Of a stretch of 64,000 nt of DNA, positions 35,913 through 45,689 are shown piece by piece (the first letter of the stretch is position 1; every line of letters starts with the position of its first letter). This stretch comes from Hermatobates lingyangjiaoensis. Taxonomy: Eukaryota; Arthropoda; Insecta; Hemiptera; Hermatobatidae. A program made the position numbers and the translations under genes. The stretch lies in contig JAPFBL010000068.1 of the NCBI GenBank assembly GCA_026182355.1, positions 10,887,001 through 10,951,000 of the forward strand, given 5' to 3'. The notes below the pieces were generated by a model. It was not told the DNA's origin. It did no database searches and saw only the letters and a list, made by a program, of their open reading frames with translations.

Positions 35913-37617
35913 AGTTGGTTTGTTAGATAGGTAGAGTTGGGGAGGTATTGAGATTTAATAAATAGATGGATGCCGATTAAAGATGGAGGAAGTTTAAGGA
36001 AGTTACCTCAAGCTCTTAAGGTAACATGAGAAGTAGAGTTAGGGATCTGATTGAGGACTTGAATACTGAAGCAGTCTTTACAAATCATTCCATGGTAATT
36101 TGCTTGGATAGCAATAAGAAGATGGCAGGGTTAACCAACGGGTGACCAATACGAAAGCTCAACTGAAGTTAGACCGATGTAAAAGATATCAAACTGAGCG
36201 TAGTTCAGTTGGTAAACGTAATTGCGGTAACTGCAGGAGCTATTAATATGGATGGGTAAGAGTTATGATTGACAAAGTAATGTAAGGCAAGACTGGGGTT
36301 AATAACAGTACAAGTTTAACCACTGCTTCGCACACATCGTTCCACCCTTCACAGGATTAGGAAGAGTCGTAGAGATCGGAAAAGATACTCTTCAGGTTGG
36401 GAAGTTTTTGGTAAAAAATAGAAAGAGGAAGAAAGGAAAATGAAGAAAAACATTTTACTAACAATGATAAACTTATACACACCAAGAAATAGACAGTTAT
36501 GAAAAAGAAGGAATCATTCTGATCCTTGCTGGGTGCAGACAGGCCAGTGAATTATCACAGTACGTAAACTCGACTTTCAATAAATAGCTCTGTTCTGATT
36601 AGTTTTGTTTCAATTATTTAGGTGTAAAGTACGGTTTTTGAGATTATTACAAATTTAATGCATACAAATAGGAAAGGACCTAGGTCTAGCTTTTTTAACA
36701 TGAGGAGGTGACCGCCAAAGTAAAGTAAGTACTGCTGTGCATTGGTCGATGACGTATAAACAGAAGTGGAGAAGTGGTTATTGTCAAAGGTAATGTGCAC
36801 AATAGGAAGAGAGATAAATTCTTTTGAAATATTTTGGGAATATAAAATGTGATCGAGAAGAAGAAATTCGGACCGATTGTAGGATATCAACTAACTTATG
36901 ATCATTATTGGTCCAAATGAAGAAGATGTCATACAGCGGGTGTATAAGGAACAAGTGATCTCGGAGGTGGGACTAGGATCTTTAACTAAGTGCAACCTTG
37001 AGAAAGACAGCTTGTTTGAGTTGAAAGATCTTAGCCCCATTTATGAATTTGTTACGTTAGGAAAAGTATTAAGTCTCCATACAAAAAAGTTTATTATAAG
37101 AAACTAAACAACGCGTTTCGAACACTTGATGTTCTTCTTCAGGTTACATCTAGAAAAAATATAACGAATTTAAGAGCTTTGGGAACATAGGGGTGAATTA
37201 ATAAAATAAATATATGTGACACTTTTGAGTATCAGATATATTCATTTTAATTAATTCCCAAATGTTCCCAAAGCTCTTAAATGAATTATATTTTTTCTAG
37301 ATGTAACCTGAAGTAGAACATCAAGTGTTCGAAACGCATTGTCTAGTTTCTTGTAATAGACTTTTTTGTGTGCAGACTTAATATTTTTCCTAACATGAGT
37401 AAATACCACACTATAACAGATTGCACAGATAATGAATGAATTTCTTACTGTGGTTTCGACATTGTTATATACACACATGACACAGTTTAATTTCCAAAAT
37501 CTATATATATATAGAATACAGAAGTAATTAAATTCACTATATATTTCCCTGTATCCTAGAATGGATAAAAGAGATAATGTTAAAATATGCTTACTTGTGG
37601 AATCTTGTTGTGGCCAT
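19263..37617 (-). CDS. USH1G: USH1G / SANS scaffold protein, complete, ten coding exons
   Basis: Exons in transcript order: 37595-37617, 30187-30330, 27497-27712, 25194-25364, 24889-25030, 23935-24016, 22051-22174, 21714-21862, 20477-20629, 19263-19360. They total 1302 bp and every junction keeps frame, giving 433 residues (human 461). SANS is the Usher type 1G scaffold that links harmonin, cadherin-23 and myosin VIIa in mechanosensory cells; it also has ciliary and splicing roles. Layout: [13 protein letters not shown] start (human MNDQYHRAARDG), ankyrin repeats (about 5-125; [32 protein letters not shown]), a basic coiled linker (about 128-185), a disordered central region with [11 protein letters not shown] (human TRPGLGTMVFR), a SAM domain (about 360-420; [15 protein letters not shown]) and a terminal DSKV PDZ-binding tail (human DTEL). 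An acceptor at about 37649 (tttcag) implies a 5' UTR intron. Confidence 0.95.
19402..19470 (+). repeat. G-tract repeat terminus
   Basis: cagtggcgtagcagg followed 50 bp later by a run of 15 or more G. The 'AGTGGCGTAGC...GGGG' arrangement is common at termini of invertebrate repeats. It lies in USH1G intron 9. Confidence 0.4.
19655..19858. repeat. foldback element of the 'aagaccgcttgtta' family
   Basis: Arms of about 80 bp (19686-19768 and 19778-19855) around an 8-10 nt loop. The minus arm keeps CTGACGA (19763-19757), a GACCG/CGGTT stem and GAAAG. The plus arm has G in place of the first C of the core. The flank tttcacataaacacgtgaaa is shared across copies. Confidence 0.82.
19901..19938 (-). 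ncRNA. hammerhead-ribozyme-like fold, left arm
   Basis: Minus strand: TGCTCT (19938-19933), CTGACGA (19932-19926), weak stem II, GAA, AGG/CCT stem III, T, then AGAGCA pairing fully with TGCTCT. Compared with the right arm, a G-U pair here is G-C. Hand-drawn fold. Confidence 0.5.
20183..20220 (+). ncRNA. hammerhead-ribozyme-like fold, right arm
   Basis: TGCTCT (20183-20188), CTGACGA (20189-20195), T, GCGTTGAC (only a 2-bp stem II), GAA (20205-20207), AGG/CCT, T20214, AGAGTA closing stem I. All conserved core bases are present; stem II is poor. Confidence 0.5.
20477..20629 (-). CDS. USH1G: USH1G coding exon 9 (SAM domain)
   Basis: Acceptor tttttag|AAGAG, strong donor CTAG|gtaagt. [18 protein letters not shown] and [15 protein letters not shown] are the SAM domain core. 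Confidence 0.95.
21069..21150 (+). mobile_element. SINE fragment
   Basis: cgggagaggacaataagccg, tcccgagcctgtatg and ggatccttac follow the body of the SINE at 57364 (gagaggacgttaagccgctggtcccgaccctatacgatg, split here). USH1G intron 8. Confidence 0.55.
21714..21862 (-). CDS. USH1G: USH1G coding exon 8
   Basis: Acceptor tatacag|AGTGG, donor GACG|gtcagc (phase 1). The acidic/Ser segment [14 protein letters not shown] resembles the vertebrate DDDSLGSANSLQD. The donor is chosen by phase; the open frame continues past it. Confidence 0.87.
22051..22174 (-). CDS. USH1G: USH1G coding exon 7
   Basis: Acceptor gtctag|GGAAG, donor CAAAG|gtaaag (phase 2). [15 protein letters not shown] matches the vertebrate DSLFTRPGLGTMVFR. 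Confidence 0.93.
23935..24016 (-). CDS. USH1G: USH1G coding exon 6
   Basis: Acceptor gtttcag|GGAGA, donor CGTCAG|gtatca (phase 1). [14 protein letters not shown] aligns loosely with the vertebrate GSDVMFVRQGTYANP. Confidence 0.85.
24889..25030 (-). CDS. USH1G: USH1G coding exon 5
   Basis: Acceptor tttttcag|AAGCG, donor AGCAAG|gtggta (a weak donor, but the only one keeping phase 0 into exon 6). Low-complexity linker rich in Thr, Val and Lys. Confidence 0.85.
25194..25364 (-). CDS. USH1G: USH1G coding exon 4 (basic coiled linker)
   Basis: Acceptor ttttttag|GAAAG, donor CAACGG|gtgagt. Lys/Glu-rich helix ([19 protein letters not shown]) corresponding to the vertebrate KAFREAERR...RRHHERMERR segment. 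Confidence 0.92.
25480..25920 (+). repeat. interspersed non-coding repeat, copy 1
   Basis: Diverged blocks (gatttacatgtttt, agtccaaaatct, attttacaccaaaatga, ctctattgtttg, tgccaaatgtgttttt) recur in the same order at 44090 and 61140 (plus) and inverted at 32420 and 62110. No ORF. Confidence 0.75.
27497..27712 (-). CDS. USH1G: USH1G coding exon 3 (ankyrin repeats 2-4)
   Basis: Acceptor tttcag|GGGCG, donor AACAA|gtcagt (phase 2). Contains [16 protein letters not shown] and [15 protein letters not shown]. Confidence 0.95.
27985..28273 (-). mobile_element. tRNA-derived SINE, near full length
   Basis: On the minus strand it starts ggccaggttagcgcagtgg (A-box type) and has a B-box-like gattgcttcaacaccc. 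The shared body follows (ctcgatttattc, cgtcgtccct, gacgatgtc-type block) and it ends with cattgtatggtatcac. USH1G intron 2. Confidence 0.78.
30187..30330 (-). CDS. USH1G: USH1G coding exon 2 (ankyrin repeats 1-2)
   Basis: Acceptor tttgcag|GGCTG, donor CGAGG|gtaaat. Encodes [16 protein letters not shown] and [16 protein letters not shown], almost the vertebrate sequence. Confidence 0.95.
32420..32560 (-). repeat. interspersed non-coding repeat, copy 2
   Basis: Inverse of the 25480/61140 family: cataattgctcccaaacaat and catttttgtgtaaaat. Confidence 0.72.
32677..32713 (+). ncRNA. hammerhead-ribozyme-like fold
   Basis: CTGATGA (32680-32686), T, GGC/GCT stem II (688-690 with 699-701), GAA, AG/CT stem III, T32709, then GTT pairing with the three bases before the core (one G-U). 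Short stem I. Confidence 0.4.
32776..32850. repeat. AT microsatellite
   Basis: Two adjacent (TA)n tracts. Confidence 0.9.
32970..33009. repeat. AT microsatellite
   Basis: (TA)n tract directly flanking the foldback element; a second tract flanks its other side (33185-33222). Confidence 0.9.
33012..33186. repeat. foldback element of the 'aagaccgcttgtta' family
   Basis: Inverted arms meet with almost no loop near 33114. The plus arm has CTGACGA (33114-33120) to GAAAG; in the minus arm the core reads CAGACGA. (TA)n tracts on both sides suggest insertion into, or growth of, TA repeats. Confidence 0.82.
33226..33793 (-). mobile_element. 640-bp retrozyme-like unit, inverted copy (truncated)
   Basis: Inverse of the unit at 34075, lacking its last ~60 bp. 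It ends exactly inside the hammerhead core (TGAAGA kept, leading bases replaced) at the junction with the next, oppositely oriented unit. Confidence 0.82.
33794..34074 (+). mobile_element. 640-bp retrozyme-like unit, 3' part
   Basis: Begins at caacaacaacaccc in the middle of the unit and runs to the unit end ggaccaacgtctgggcc, then joins a complete unit head-to-tail at 34074/34075. Confidence 0.82.
34075..34714 (+). mobile_element. 640-bp retrozyme-like unit, complete
   Basis: Defined by its neighbours: starts atttccttgcc and ends gtctgggcc. The ribozyme-like core is at its start (34081-34121), and a TATA-like tgtatataagg lies about 30 bp before its end, as a short PLE-type terminal repeat would have. 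It includes an open frame of about 180 codons and an internal repeat (gggactgtgcaacctctacc twice). Confidence 0.75.
34081..34121 (+). ncRNA. type-I hammerhead ribozyme candidate
   Basis: TTGC (34081-34084), CTGAAGA (85-91), one extra T, AACC/GGTT stem II (93-96 with 104-107), GAA (108-110), AC/GT stem III with a 2-nt loop (111-116), C34117 as the predicted cleavage residue, GCAA (118-121) pairing perfectly with TTGC. Every invariant core base is present. The tiny stem III is typical of PLE and retrozyme hammerheads; the unpaired T next to stem II is the one irregularity. Confidence 0.68.
34716..34750. repeat. TTAA microsatellite
   Basis: (TTAA)n tract directly after the complete unit. The 34760-35236 spacer that follows is unassigned. 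Confidence 0.85.
35239..35840 (+). mobile_element. 640-bp retrozyme-like unit, second direct copy
   Basis: Almost identical to 34075-34714 but cut after acccatagaa, where a TA array begins. It has fewer CAA triplets and an uninterrupted reading frame. Confidence 0.85.
35245..35285 (+). ncRNA. type-I hammerhead ribozyme candidate, second copy
   Basis: Same fold as at 34081, core CTGAAGA at 35249-35255, predicted cleavage after C35281. Confidence 0.66.
35841..35912. repeat. compound TA/GA microsatellite and G run
   Basis: (TA)n, then (GA)n, then about ten G, directly after the truncated unit. Confidence 0.9.
35990..36890 (-). mobile_element. decayed Penelope-like element (RT end and GIY-YIG)
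   Basis: Minus strand: [20 protein letters not shown] matches SLVTSIYTKPTNPQQYLHF of the 52-kb copy. Lower down, [14 protein letters not shown] matches the GIY-YIG core CDSFYVGLTSTSLS, followed by [12 protein letters not shown] (CFRVKILRKLSN). Many stops. Confidence 0.78.
37045..37400. repeat. foldback element with hammerhead-like remnants
   Basis: Arms of about 140 bp (37050-37190, 37250-37395) around an AT-rich centre. The left arm on the minus strand has CTGAAGA, a GAACA/TGTTC stem, GAAACGCGTT. The right arm on the plus strand has CTGAAGT and GAAACGCATT, both core-damaging changes. USH1G intron 1, next to exon 1. Confidence 0.75.
37595..37617 (-). CDS. USH1G: USH1G coding exon 1
   Basis: ATG at 37617 in gaccATGG; encodes MATTRFH plus two bases, donor CACAA|gtaagc. 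The split Lys codon joins exon 2 as K-AAQDG. Confidence 0.92.
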
Positions 37618-38339
37618 GGTCCTTATCTCAGCTCACCATATTTACCTGAAATTGAAATAATAAGGTAAGAGAAATGGTTAGGGGAGTGTCCGAATCTTAT
37701 CACCATGAAGAAAGACAGTATACGCAATATTGCAAATGAAAACCATAATTAATAACATGCAAGGTACATTGACAAACATTTTTAAAATTACAAGAGGGCA
37801 CGTTGATAAGTTGTTTTTTGGACAGGTTATATAAACATAGGAAGACTATGTTTAAGTTGTGGTTGTCAGTATCCAATGTGAGAGTGAAATCGGTAGAGCT
37901 GCGAAGGTAGCGTGTCCAGTACACAAGCTCTGTTTGAGAGGCCACTCGACCGCAACAAGCGTGTCGCTTTTACCTGTCTCCTCAATAAACTACAACCTTT
38001 CAATCCATATTCTTAACCAAGAGAATCCCTATGCATAATATGAGGAAGTATAATCTTGTATAACACAAAAAACATATATTTGCAGGGGTATTCAAGTTAT
38101 GAAAGTCTAGCAGAAAACAGAACGACTAGAACCAAACACAACGTGAATGTACGAAGGGAAATGTTAAAGTAACTTTGACAACACATATGATTGACTTCAA
38201 TACCTTTAAAGTTTAGATTTGAAGCTCCTCTTCGATATTTCTGGTTTTTTTTATTTTCTTTGAAGGTGAAGAGGGAAAAAGTCAGAAGCCCTATATTTAT
38301 TAATCTTCTGAGGTAAAATGGAGAAACCGACAAAAGTCT

Positions 38340-39020
38340 CCACACAAATGAAGTTTTATTCAACGCGTTTCGAACACTTTGTGTTCATCATCAGGAAGAC
38401 ACTATAATACAAATTATATCTAATTAGTTACAAAAATTAGAGTGAAATAATCAAATTCAATTAAGAGAATTCAAGACATACCCAAGGATGTGGTACTGAC
38501 GGGTTGGTCCAGTGAACACAACTAGTAGGAAACAGATCCATTGCGAAAGAGTGGGGATAGGCATTTAGGAGATAAGGGACAAAGGCTTCGGGTATGCTTG
38601 AAAACCTTTAACTGAAATACAGAAGGCCAGAACCACTAATTTAGAGGAAAGAAACCTTTTTTTTTATTTATTTTTTAATTTATTCTTTGTGATTCTAGGA
38701 ATAGTTTAAGAAATTTTGGACACCCTGGAATTTGATCATTAAGACATAGAGAGGCAGAAGGATTATTAATGACGGCCTTGTTTATTTGAAAAGCTTCCAA
38801 ATTACAAATTTCTTTAAACTTTCTATTTGCATGTAGGATGGCAAGGTTCAAGTTTGGATCAAAGCTGTGATTTTGTGTGACAAGGTGTTTCGCAAAATGT
38901 GAAAAAAATTCTTTATAATTCTTATTGTCATTTTTCCTTTGCAAGTATTCATTAAATTGTTCCCGGGTTCTTTTCTGAAAGGAGCGCACAGTCATGCCAA
39001 TGTAAAAAAACATTTTACCT
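38340..39020 (-). mobile_element. Penelope-like element relic of another lineage, GIY-YIG and 3' end
   Basis: An open minus frame (39013-38675) begins FFYIGMTVRSFQKRTREQ, the GIY-YIG core, and continues HFAKHLVTQNHSF...NLEAFQINK...LNDQ, as in PLE endonucleases. It is followed by a hammerhead-like motif at 38398-38357. The reverse transcriptase part is absent. Confidence 0.75.
38357..38398 (-). ncRNA. hammerhead-ribozyme-like fold at PLE end
   Basis: Minus strand: TTC, CTGATGA (38394-38388), T, GAACAC/GTGTTC six-pair stem II with an AAA loop, GAA, AC/GT stem III around GC, T, then GAA pairing with TTC. The best stem II of all the copies. Confidence 0.58.
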
Positions 39021-40194
39021 CAGAATGAGTAAATACCACACAATTACGGATTGCACAACTAATGATTTATTAATCTGTTATATTAACATAAATTTCTACG
39101 AATAATAAAAATGATGCACCTTCGAGCTTCATTTCTAGCCATTTAACGGTTCATGCTCAAGGAACTAAATATAAACATTTAACTAAGTATATTTCAAATA
39201 ACGTGTATTTATTTTGTTTTTTCTTTTTTTTTTGTAAAAAATATAACAGAAGTTGATTGTATTATCATATAACTTAATTCCAGATTCTTCTGTCATCATA
39301 TATATGAAGAGTTTAAATAAAATTACTTTTATAACAGAGATAGGGGCTTTTTAATGTTAAGTAGTATTTACGTCTATTAATTTCAGTTACAGTTTTCCAC
39401 ACAATTCATTTGAAAGTTAGTTTAATACCTCCAGTTATATTGATATGCATATACATCAATTGGTCCATAGAATTTTAAAAACCAAAATAGTTACAATCAC
39501 CAAATTTATTACTTAAGTTCCTATTAGCTCTGAAACGAAACTTCTTTAGAGAATATTTTGTTGTGAAAGAAGTCCGTCTTTTTTGCAATTAGGTGAAAAT
39601 AGTCCTGGTTTAAATAAAAATTGTAGTGTTCTAGTTTTTTGAGTTGTTATTTAATATGTATAAGGTATGATCTACGTAGAAATTGTCCTTGAGTTTACAA
39701 AACTATTTTACAATAAGAATAAAAAAAACTAAAAATGTTTATTCAAACTAACACTTTGAATCCATTAAAAAACAAATTTTAAAACGCTCAGATAAAACAA
39801 TATTAAACAAAAGGCATTAAAATATATATTATAAATTTTGAATTTGATATTTATATGGTTACAATACAATCATGAATTAAAACGGTTCTTGCTAAATGAA
39901 TCTTACTAGTCGTTCTCTAATGAGATTTATAGAAGACGTGTGGCGTTGCATACCACATTAGTTTTCCATTAATACATGTTCTGGTGATAACAGTTTAAAC
40001 ATTTCGCCTACTGCAGATATATTATATTGCGTAGATAGAATAGAGAGGGCGTTATTTCGAAAGATTGAAAAGTTGATTAGGAGGTAAGTAATAACTAAGT
40101 ACGGTTATATCTTTATATAGAAATATATATAAAAACGGAAAGTCGATCCAAACTGGACATAAACAAGTTCAAAAACGAAGAATAGTAACACACA

Positions 40195-40800
40195 GAGAAA
40201 GAGGCACACTTACTAACTCAAATTCCAAAAACTGTGTATACAAACTGGAGTGTACCGCTGTGATGCGTTCTACTTAGGCCTGTCCTCTAATATGCTCAGC
40301 CTTGTCATACAGGATTCGTTAACAGCCACCAAAATTTACCTGCTGACGTCCAAGCCAACTCCCACGGTCTAACCTTCAATGAATGCTTCAGAGTACAGAT
40401 TCTGAAACAGATTCCCCCTGACGACAATACCGTGACAGAGCATCCTCACTCAATTTGATAATTAGAGGAGGCACACATCTAGCTTCTCAGGGCGCGTAGT
40501 ACACCTGAGCTAAACCTTAAAAGATATTTTTTTTATTTTTATTTTTTATCTTATTATTTTTTAAAATATTAAAAAAATATAAAGCTTAAAAATTTAAAAA
40601 AATATTCACTTTGTGGTCTTATCTTTCTTTTTCTGTATTACCTTTACTCCAACTCTCAGTGTTCAAATTCTTCATTTTTTTAAGCATGTTTTTTCGTTTC
40701 TCATCGCCCTTAACAATTGTGTTATTTTTACTAGATAGTTTTTTAAATTAATAACTTACCTTTGCATTTAGTACAATTTTTCGGTTTCATACGATTTCTT
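40195..40800 (+). mobile_element. decayed Penelope-like element, GIY-YIG and 3' tail
   Basis: NCVYKLEC, then after a frameshift CDAFYLGLSSNMLSL, then LPADVQANSHGLTFNECFRVQIL and PELNL, all aligning with the endonuclease of the 52-kb copy. A T-rich tail follows. Confidence 0.78.
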
Positions 40801-43800
40801 TATTTATTTTTCTACAATTCCTGTCGTTTCTTTTACCTTTACCCAATCGGAAATGCTTATCTTAATTTTATTTTTAATGTACTTCATTACCTCAGGACCG
40901 GACGCGTGTGGCAGCCCAGTCGGTAGCCAGGATAGTCTCCTGCACTTGCGTTTCCGGAGTGCTTGGTCTCCCACTCTCTTTTGAGTTAAGTGTGTCTCTT
41001 TCTCTGTGTCTTTTATATATAAGCGTGTAGTCAATGAAAGCAAGGGAAGTAATGCTTCACCAATTACAATAGAAGCACAATGAAAGTTTTTTATTCATTT
41101 TTCTCTAGAGGGATCATCCAGTATTCTGTGAAATCATTCAAATCAGTGTACATCACTGCACACCTCACAATAGAATTATTCAACATATTGCTCTAATAAA
41201 AATCCAGAGCATCAATTTTTTCGCAGTGTGCGCTGAGAATTGAAAATCTAATAATATTAATTACACCTAAATTGGTTTCATTGGTGAGTTTTGAATTGGT
41301 GAACTGTGAATTGGTGAGTTCCATGCAGCACTCATACAGCAAAGAGGAAGCAATCTAGCAGTCTGCTTCCACCAGAAAAGCGATTGGATGTCGTTACAGA
41401 AGCATCAAATTTAACCGATTTAAGTTTTCTTTCATTGATAAATCACCAAATAATGTCAAAACAACTTTCAGAATTAAAATATATACTGAAAATATACTTC
41501 AGAGAACAGAGATAAAATAATGTAGTACAAAAAAAACATTAATATGTTTTACAGAGCAACGCCAGCTTATTACACGATATAACGGGGAAAGTCAATTTCA
41601 GTGTATAGATTTTTGTAATCAATGGTGGTGGTAACTTATTAAAACCAAATTAATCATTAAATAAATAATTAAATTAAATTAAATAATTATAAGAGATTTC
41701 ATAATAATTTTAATGGCAAAAAACCACTAATAAATTTATAATGAATCTTGTTTCTATTACGTTTTGCTACGGTGATTTTATATGTGAAGGTAGCTGTTTG
41801 GGTGGCATGTCCAAACAAAATGATGGTGTCTACAGGTAGGTAAGGAGGCACTTTCGCCCTAGAGACGTATGTTACGTGACCAGCCAGGTGAAAAGTAAGA
41901 GCGGGCCTGGATTGCAAGGACGCCTACTTCACTTACCTGCTAAGTCGCTGGACAGGGGGTGCATTCGATTACCAAAGGCCTGCTTTTAAAATCACCCAAG
42001 CTGTTTTAAATAAACAGAGCGCCCACAGGATTGTACTGATATTAATGAACAAGCTTTGGCAAAGCCAGAGCAGGACACACTCAGTCATCTGCAATCCTTT
42101 ACTTGAGCAATCCTTCTCAAAGCACAAGTTGATTAATAGATTTAGCGTTATTATATTCCCCTTAGTTATAAATTGATTATTCAGTAAAGGTTGCTGGTCA
42201 GGACCTCAGACGCTTGGTTCATATTCTTGTTAGTTATTGATCCATTTAGTTCATGAATGCGATTAGTTAAATGCATGATTAATTTGAACAATAATATTTC
42301 ATATTATTTCTTTCTAAAAAAGGTAACATTATAGGCATGGTAACGAGTATATTGTCATAATAAGTCAGAAATACATAATCTAGATAGTACAAGGTTTAAG
42401 CTTTATTTACTTGAAGTTTCACGCATTTTTGTTTATGAAAACTTGTTGTTCTTCAGATTTTATCAAAGCACGAGTAGAGGCCACGTGCTTCGTGTTACGT
42501 TGCTTAGTGACATTGTGTCTGATTGAAGTTTCTGTGATGATGATAAGCGGTCATATTGGCATATTGGTGACATATTGGCTTATTGGCATATTGGTGACAT
42601 ACTGGAATATTAGCTGGGCTAACAGTGGCTGCAGATCTAACCAATGTCACTAAAGACTATTCAGAACCAAACTAACCTAACTCTACCAGACTGCACATAG
42701 ACAATTTAAATATACCAAAACAAATATGATTAGCTATACTTGATTCAAAGTTTTCAAAGTGACTGTAAAAATTGATTATTCGAAGATAAAATACTATCAT
42801 ATGTTTAGATAAAACCACTGTTAACACCAAAAGTCATGGAAGAAATTGTAAAAGTTAGTTTTAACGGGAAAATGATTAAATGTAAACATAAAGCTAACAT
42901 GAAAAATAAAGCAATAAGGTTAATTTCAAAGCTGTAACAATCTAGTTAATTAAGTTGAAAGTGTTCTTCAAAGGCCATCAAGTAGGAGCATAAAAACTCA
43001 TAGCATTCCTAATGCAGGGTCTGAATAGATGGTACTATATTTCATTTGACTTTATTGCTCAATAAACATAAAGCAAGATCTTTAAACATTTTTCGGACTG
43101 ATTAAAGGACACTAAATATCTATAAAAAACAACTCAGTAAACCTCCAAGCTCTAATTTTGTAAGTACAACAGATCATTGAACGTTTATTTGGTATTATAA
43201 TGCTGTTTAATGATATACAAATAATTCATGATTATTTTTTTAAGACAAATTATTTTATTACTGTTTGGTACATTAGGTGGAAAAATATTGCCGTGGTCCG
43301 CAATAGAACTTAACATAATACAACTTAGAATACAGATTACAAATGATACGCTTATTGACTGATTTATTTGAATGAGGTGACTGATACCTTTTCTTTGGAA
43401 TCGGTAAAGAAGTTAAGATAACTCTTAACACCTCTCCCCCATTCCTCTTATTCACAACTAGTGCCACTTTCTCTTATATGTATTACTATACTTCATTAAG
43501 AGAAATAATGGAAGCTTGCAATCAACTTGGCATTATAAACAAATCCAAACCATAGTCACACAAAACAGTTCAATTTAGACTGACAATGTTACAGTTTCAA
43601 TGCCCATATAATTAGTATCAACAAATATGATTGATGTGAATTTTGTGCTTTGCTTTATCCAAAGACCCTAGTGGTAATAATTTTTTTTTTGATACGGGGT
43701 TCTTTAAAAAAATTGTTTTAAAAAGGTTTTCGGTTGGCTTGATTACTGAATTTTCCAATAGTTCTTGTGACGAAGGTTAGGTAAAGATATCATTTACTTC

Positions 43801-44089
43801 ATTTACTTTACACGGCAACTTATAACCCTTTCATAACGGACTGAAATTATTTGTTCACATAATTAGCCTACTAATATTTAGATTAAGTATGTGTTTATTT
43901 TATAAGTTCAATACTTTTTTAAATAAGTTGAATTTATTTGTTCAAAAAACCTTAAATTTGAATAAAGATCTCAACGTCTTACATAAAAGTTATAACAGTT
44001 TCCATATGTGAAATTTTAAAGAGAAAGACAACGGAATTATGAAAAATCTGTACATGTTCTCACAGCTAAAGCCCTCAGTTTACTTAATT

Positions 44090-44560
44090 ATCAGTAAAGC
44101 GTAGTGATAATCAAAAAAATTCGATCTCGAGATTTTGATGAGTTTTTCGAGGTCCTAAAAGTCCATTTCAATGGTTCTTTTATGATGTCTCAATGTGTTT
44201 TGATTTTTCTATATGTTTGTGTGTGTGAGTATGTATTCAAAAGTTTGTGAAGACACAACAGTCCATAATCTTTGATAGATCAAATTCATATTTTACTCAA
44301 AAATGGTCCTTATAATATAGATCTGCCCTATTCTTTGGGGGGGGGGGATATTGAATGATAAGAAAGTCACTTTTTAACCAAAATGCATTTTTGACAACAT
44401 TTTTCTCTCCTAAACTACTAATTCCAGACCTTTAAAATTTTGCCATAATCATCGAAGTGACAGATCAAATACATGAAAAAAGCTGAGATTTTTAAAATAG
44501 ATATTTTTTTCAATAAAATGTACATTTTTTTGATTATCATTCAATCTGAAATCCTTGGAG
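44090..44560 (+). repeat. interspersed non-coding repeat, copy 3
   Basis: Same block order as 25480 and 61140 (acagtccataatcttt, catattttactcaaaaatgg, ctattctttggggg). Contains a 10-G run. Confidence 0.75.
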
Positions 44561-45139
44561 GAAGATACCAGCGTTACCATTAAAAAGATAAAAATGAAAT
44601 TAAACCTAAATAGAGAGCGTTATATAGGGGATGAGTTGAGGTTTTTCTTTCAAGATTGCATATCCAAAAGGGGTATTATAGTACTATTATGTTTGCAGAA
44701 AATGTTTCTTTAACGCTAAACCACCATCTACAAAACAATATTTTGTCAAAAAATGAAAACTAAAATTAGAAATTCACAAAAAAATTCATAAAATTCCGAT
44801 TACGGAAAAGAACATTATACCTTATTAAAAACTCAAAATTCGTCTTGGAATAATGGATGGCCCTGTTGTACTTGTCGGATTTATTTACATTTCTATACTT
44901 TGTTTATATTGATTTAGAGAATTTTTAAGGGAAATAAAAATGTTATTTGGAGGTTTATGAAATGTTTTAATGAGTTCATATGAAATGTTAGAAGATAAAA
45001 TAGTTAAATGGAACCTATCAAACATATATTTTTTTATGCATTACATGGTATTATGAATGTTTGTCGAACAGTGTTGGAATAATCAAACCATATGATGCAC
45101 ACTTGAAGAAAACTTAACGTCAGATATATGTAATTCTCG

Positions 45140-45290
45140 GTGTGTTTATGAACCCAATGTCTGTGGGTAGTACAAAAGTATGGGAAGTGTACTCTTTCGT
45201 TCTTTATTACAAAATAGATGCTAATTTTAGGCTACTTCTTCGATAATTTGATGAATCTGAGACTTTTTTCTTACATTTTTTGAGATAGTA
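45140..45290 (+). repeat. dispersed repeat, copy 2 of 2
   Basis: Partner of 6975-7110 (tgtactctttcgttctttattacaaaa, given here in part, and ctaattttaggctac). Confidence 0.6.
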
Positions 45291-45689
45291 TTACAATTAT
45301 TCTTACGATAGTATTATTACTGTTGTGTTAAAATCAATGATCTATGCTTTGATTTGTGATATACAAAAGCAAGCCTGTATTCAAAATGAAGTTTCCGCAT
45401 TTTGTCTCATGATCTCATAGATACTTTCAATCTGACTGCCAATATTCACTAATTTTAGTTCTTTTAGGATCAATGATTCAACCACTTTTACTTAAAAGTG
45501 AAAAAAGCTAGCAAACTCTTTAGCAGTTAACTTCGGTTATTGTCTACATTTTTCACAAACAAGATACTACTTTGATTATGGAAAAACACAATCAATAATG
45601 TTTAACGTATACGTGACTTTTTTTTTTATTTATTCAAAAACGGTAAAAAACAGAAAAAATATCGACCTAAAAATTTAGGCTGCATCTAT

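Larger units (their letters stand above)
30331..37594 (-). other. USH1G intron 1 (7.3 kb)
   Basis: Repeat-dominated: interspersed repeat (32420-32560), AT microsatellites, a foldback (33012-33186), the 640-bp retrozyme-like units (33226-35840), a PLE relic (35990-36890) and a second foldback (37045-37400). Nothing recognisable in 30400-32400. Confidence 0.75.

Noticed and set aside
42555..42610. catattgg repeats as a CRISPR-like array
   Set aside because: Two imperfect 24-bp tandem copies in a eukaryotic genome; simple slippage.
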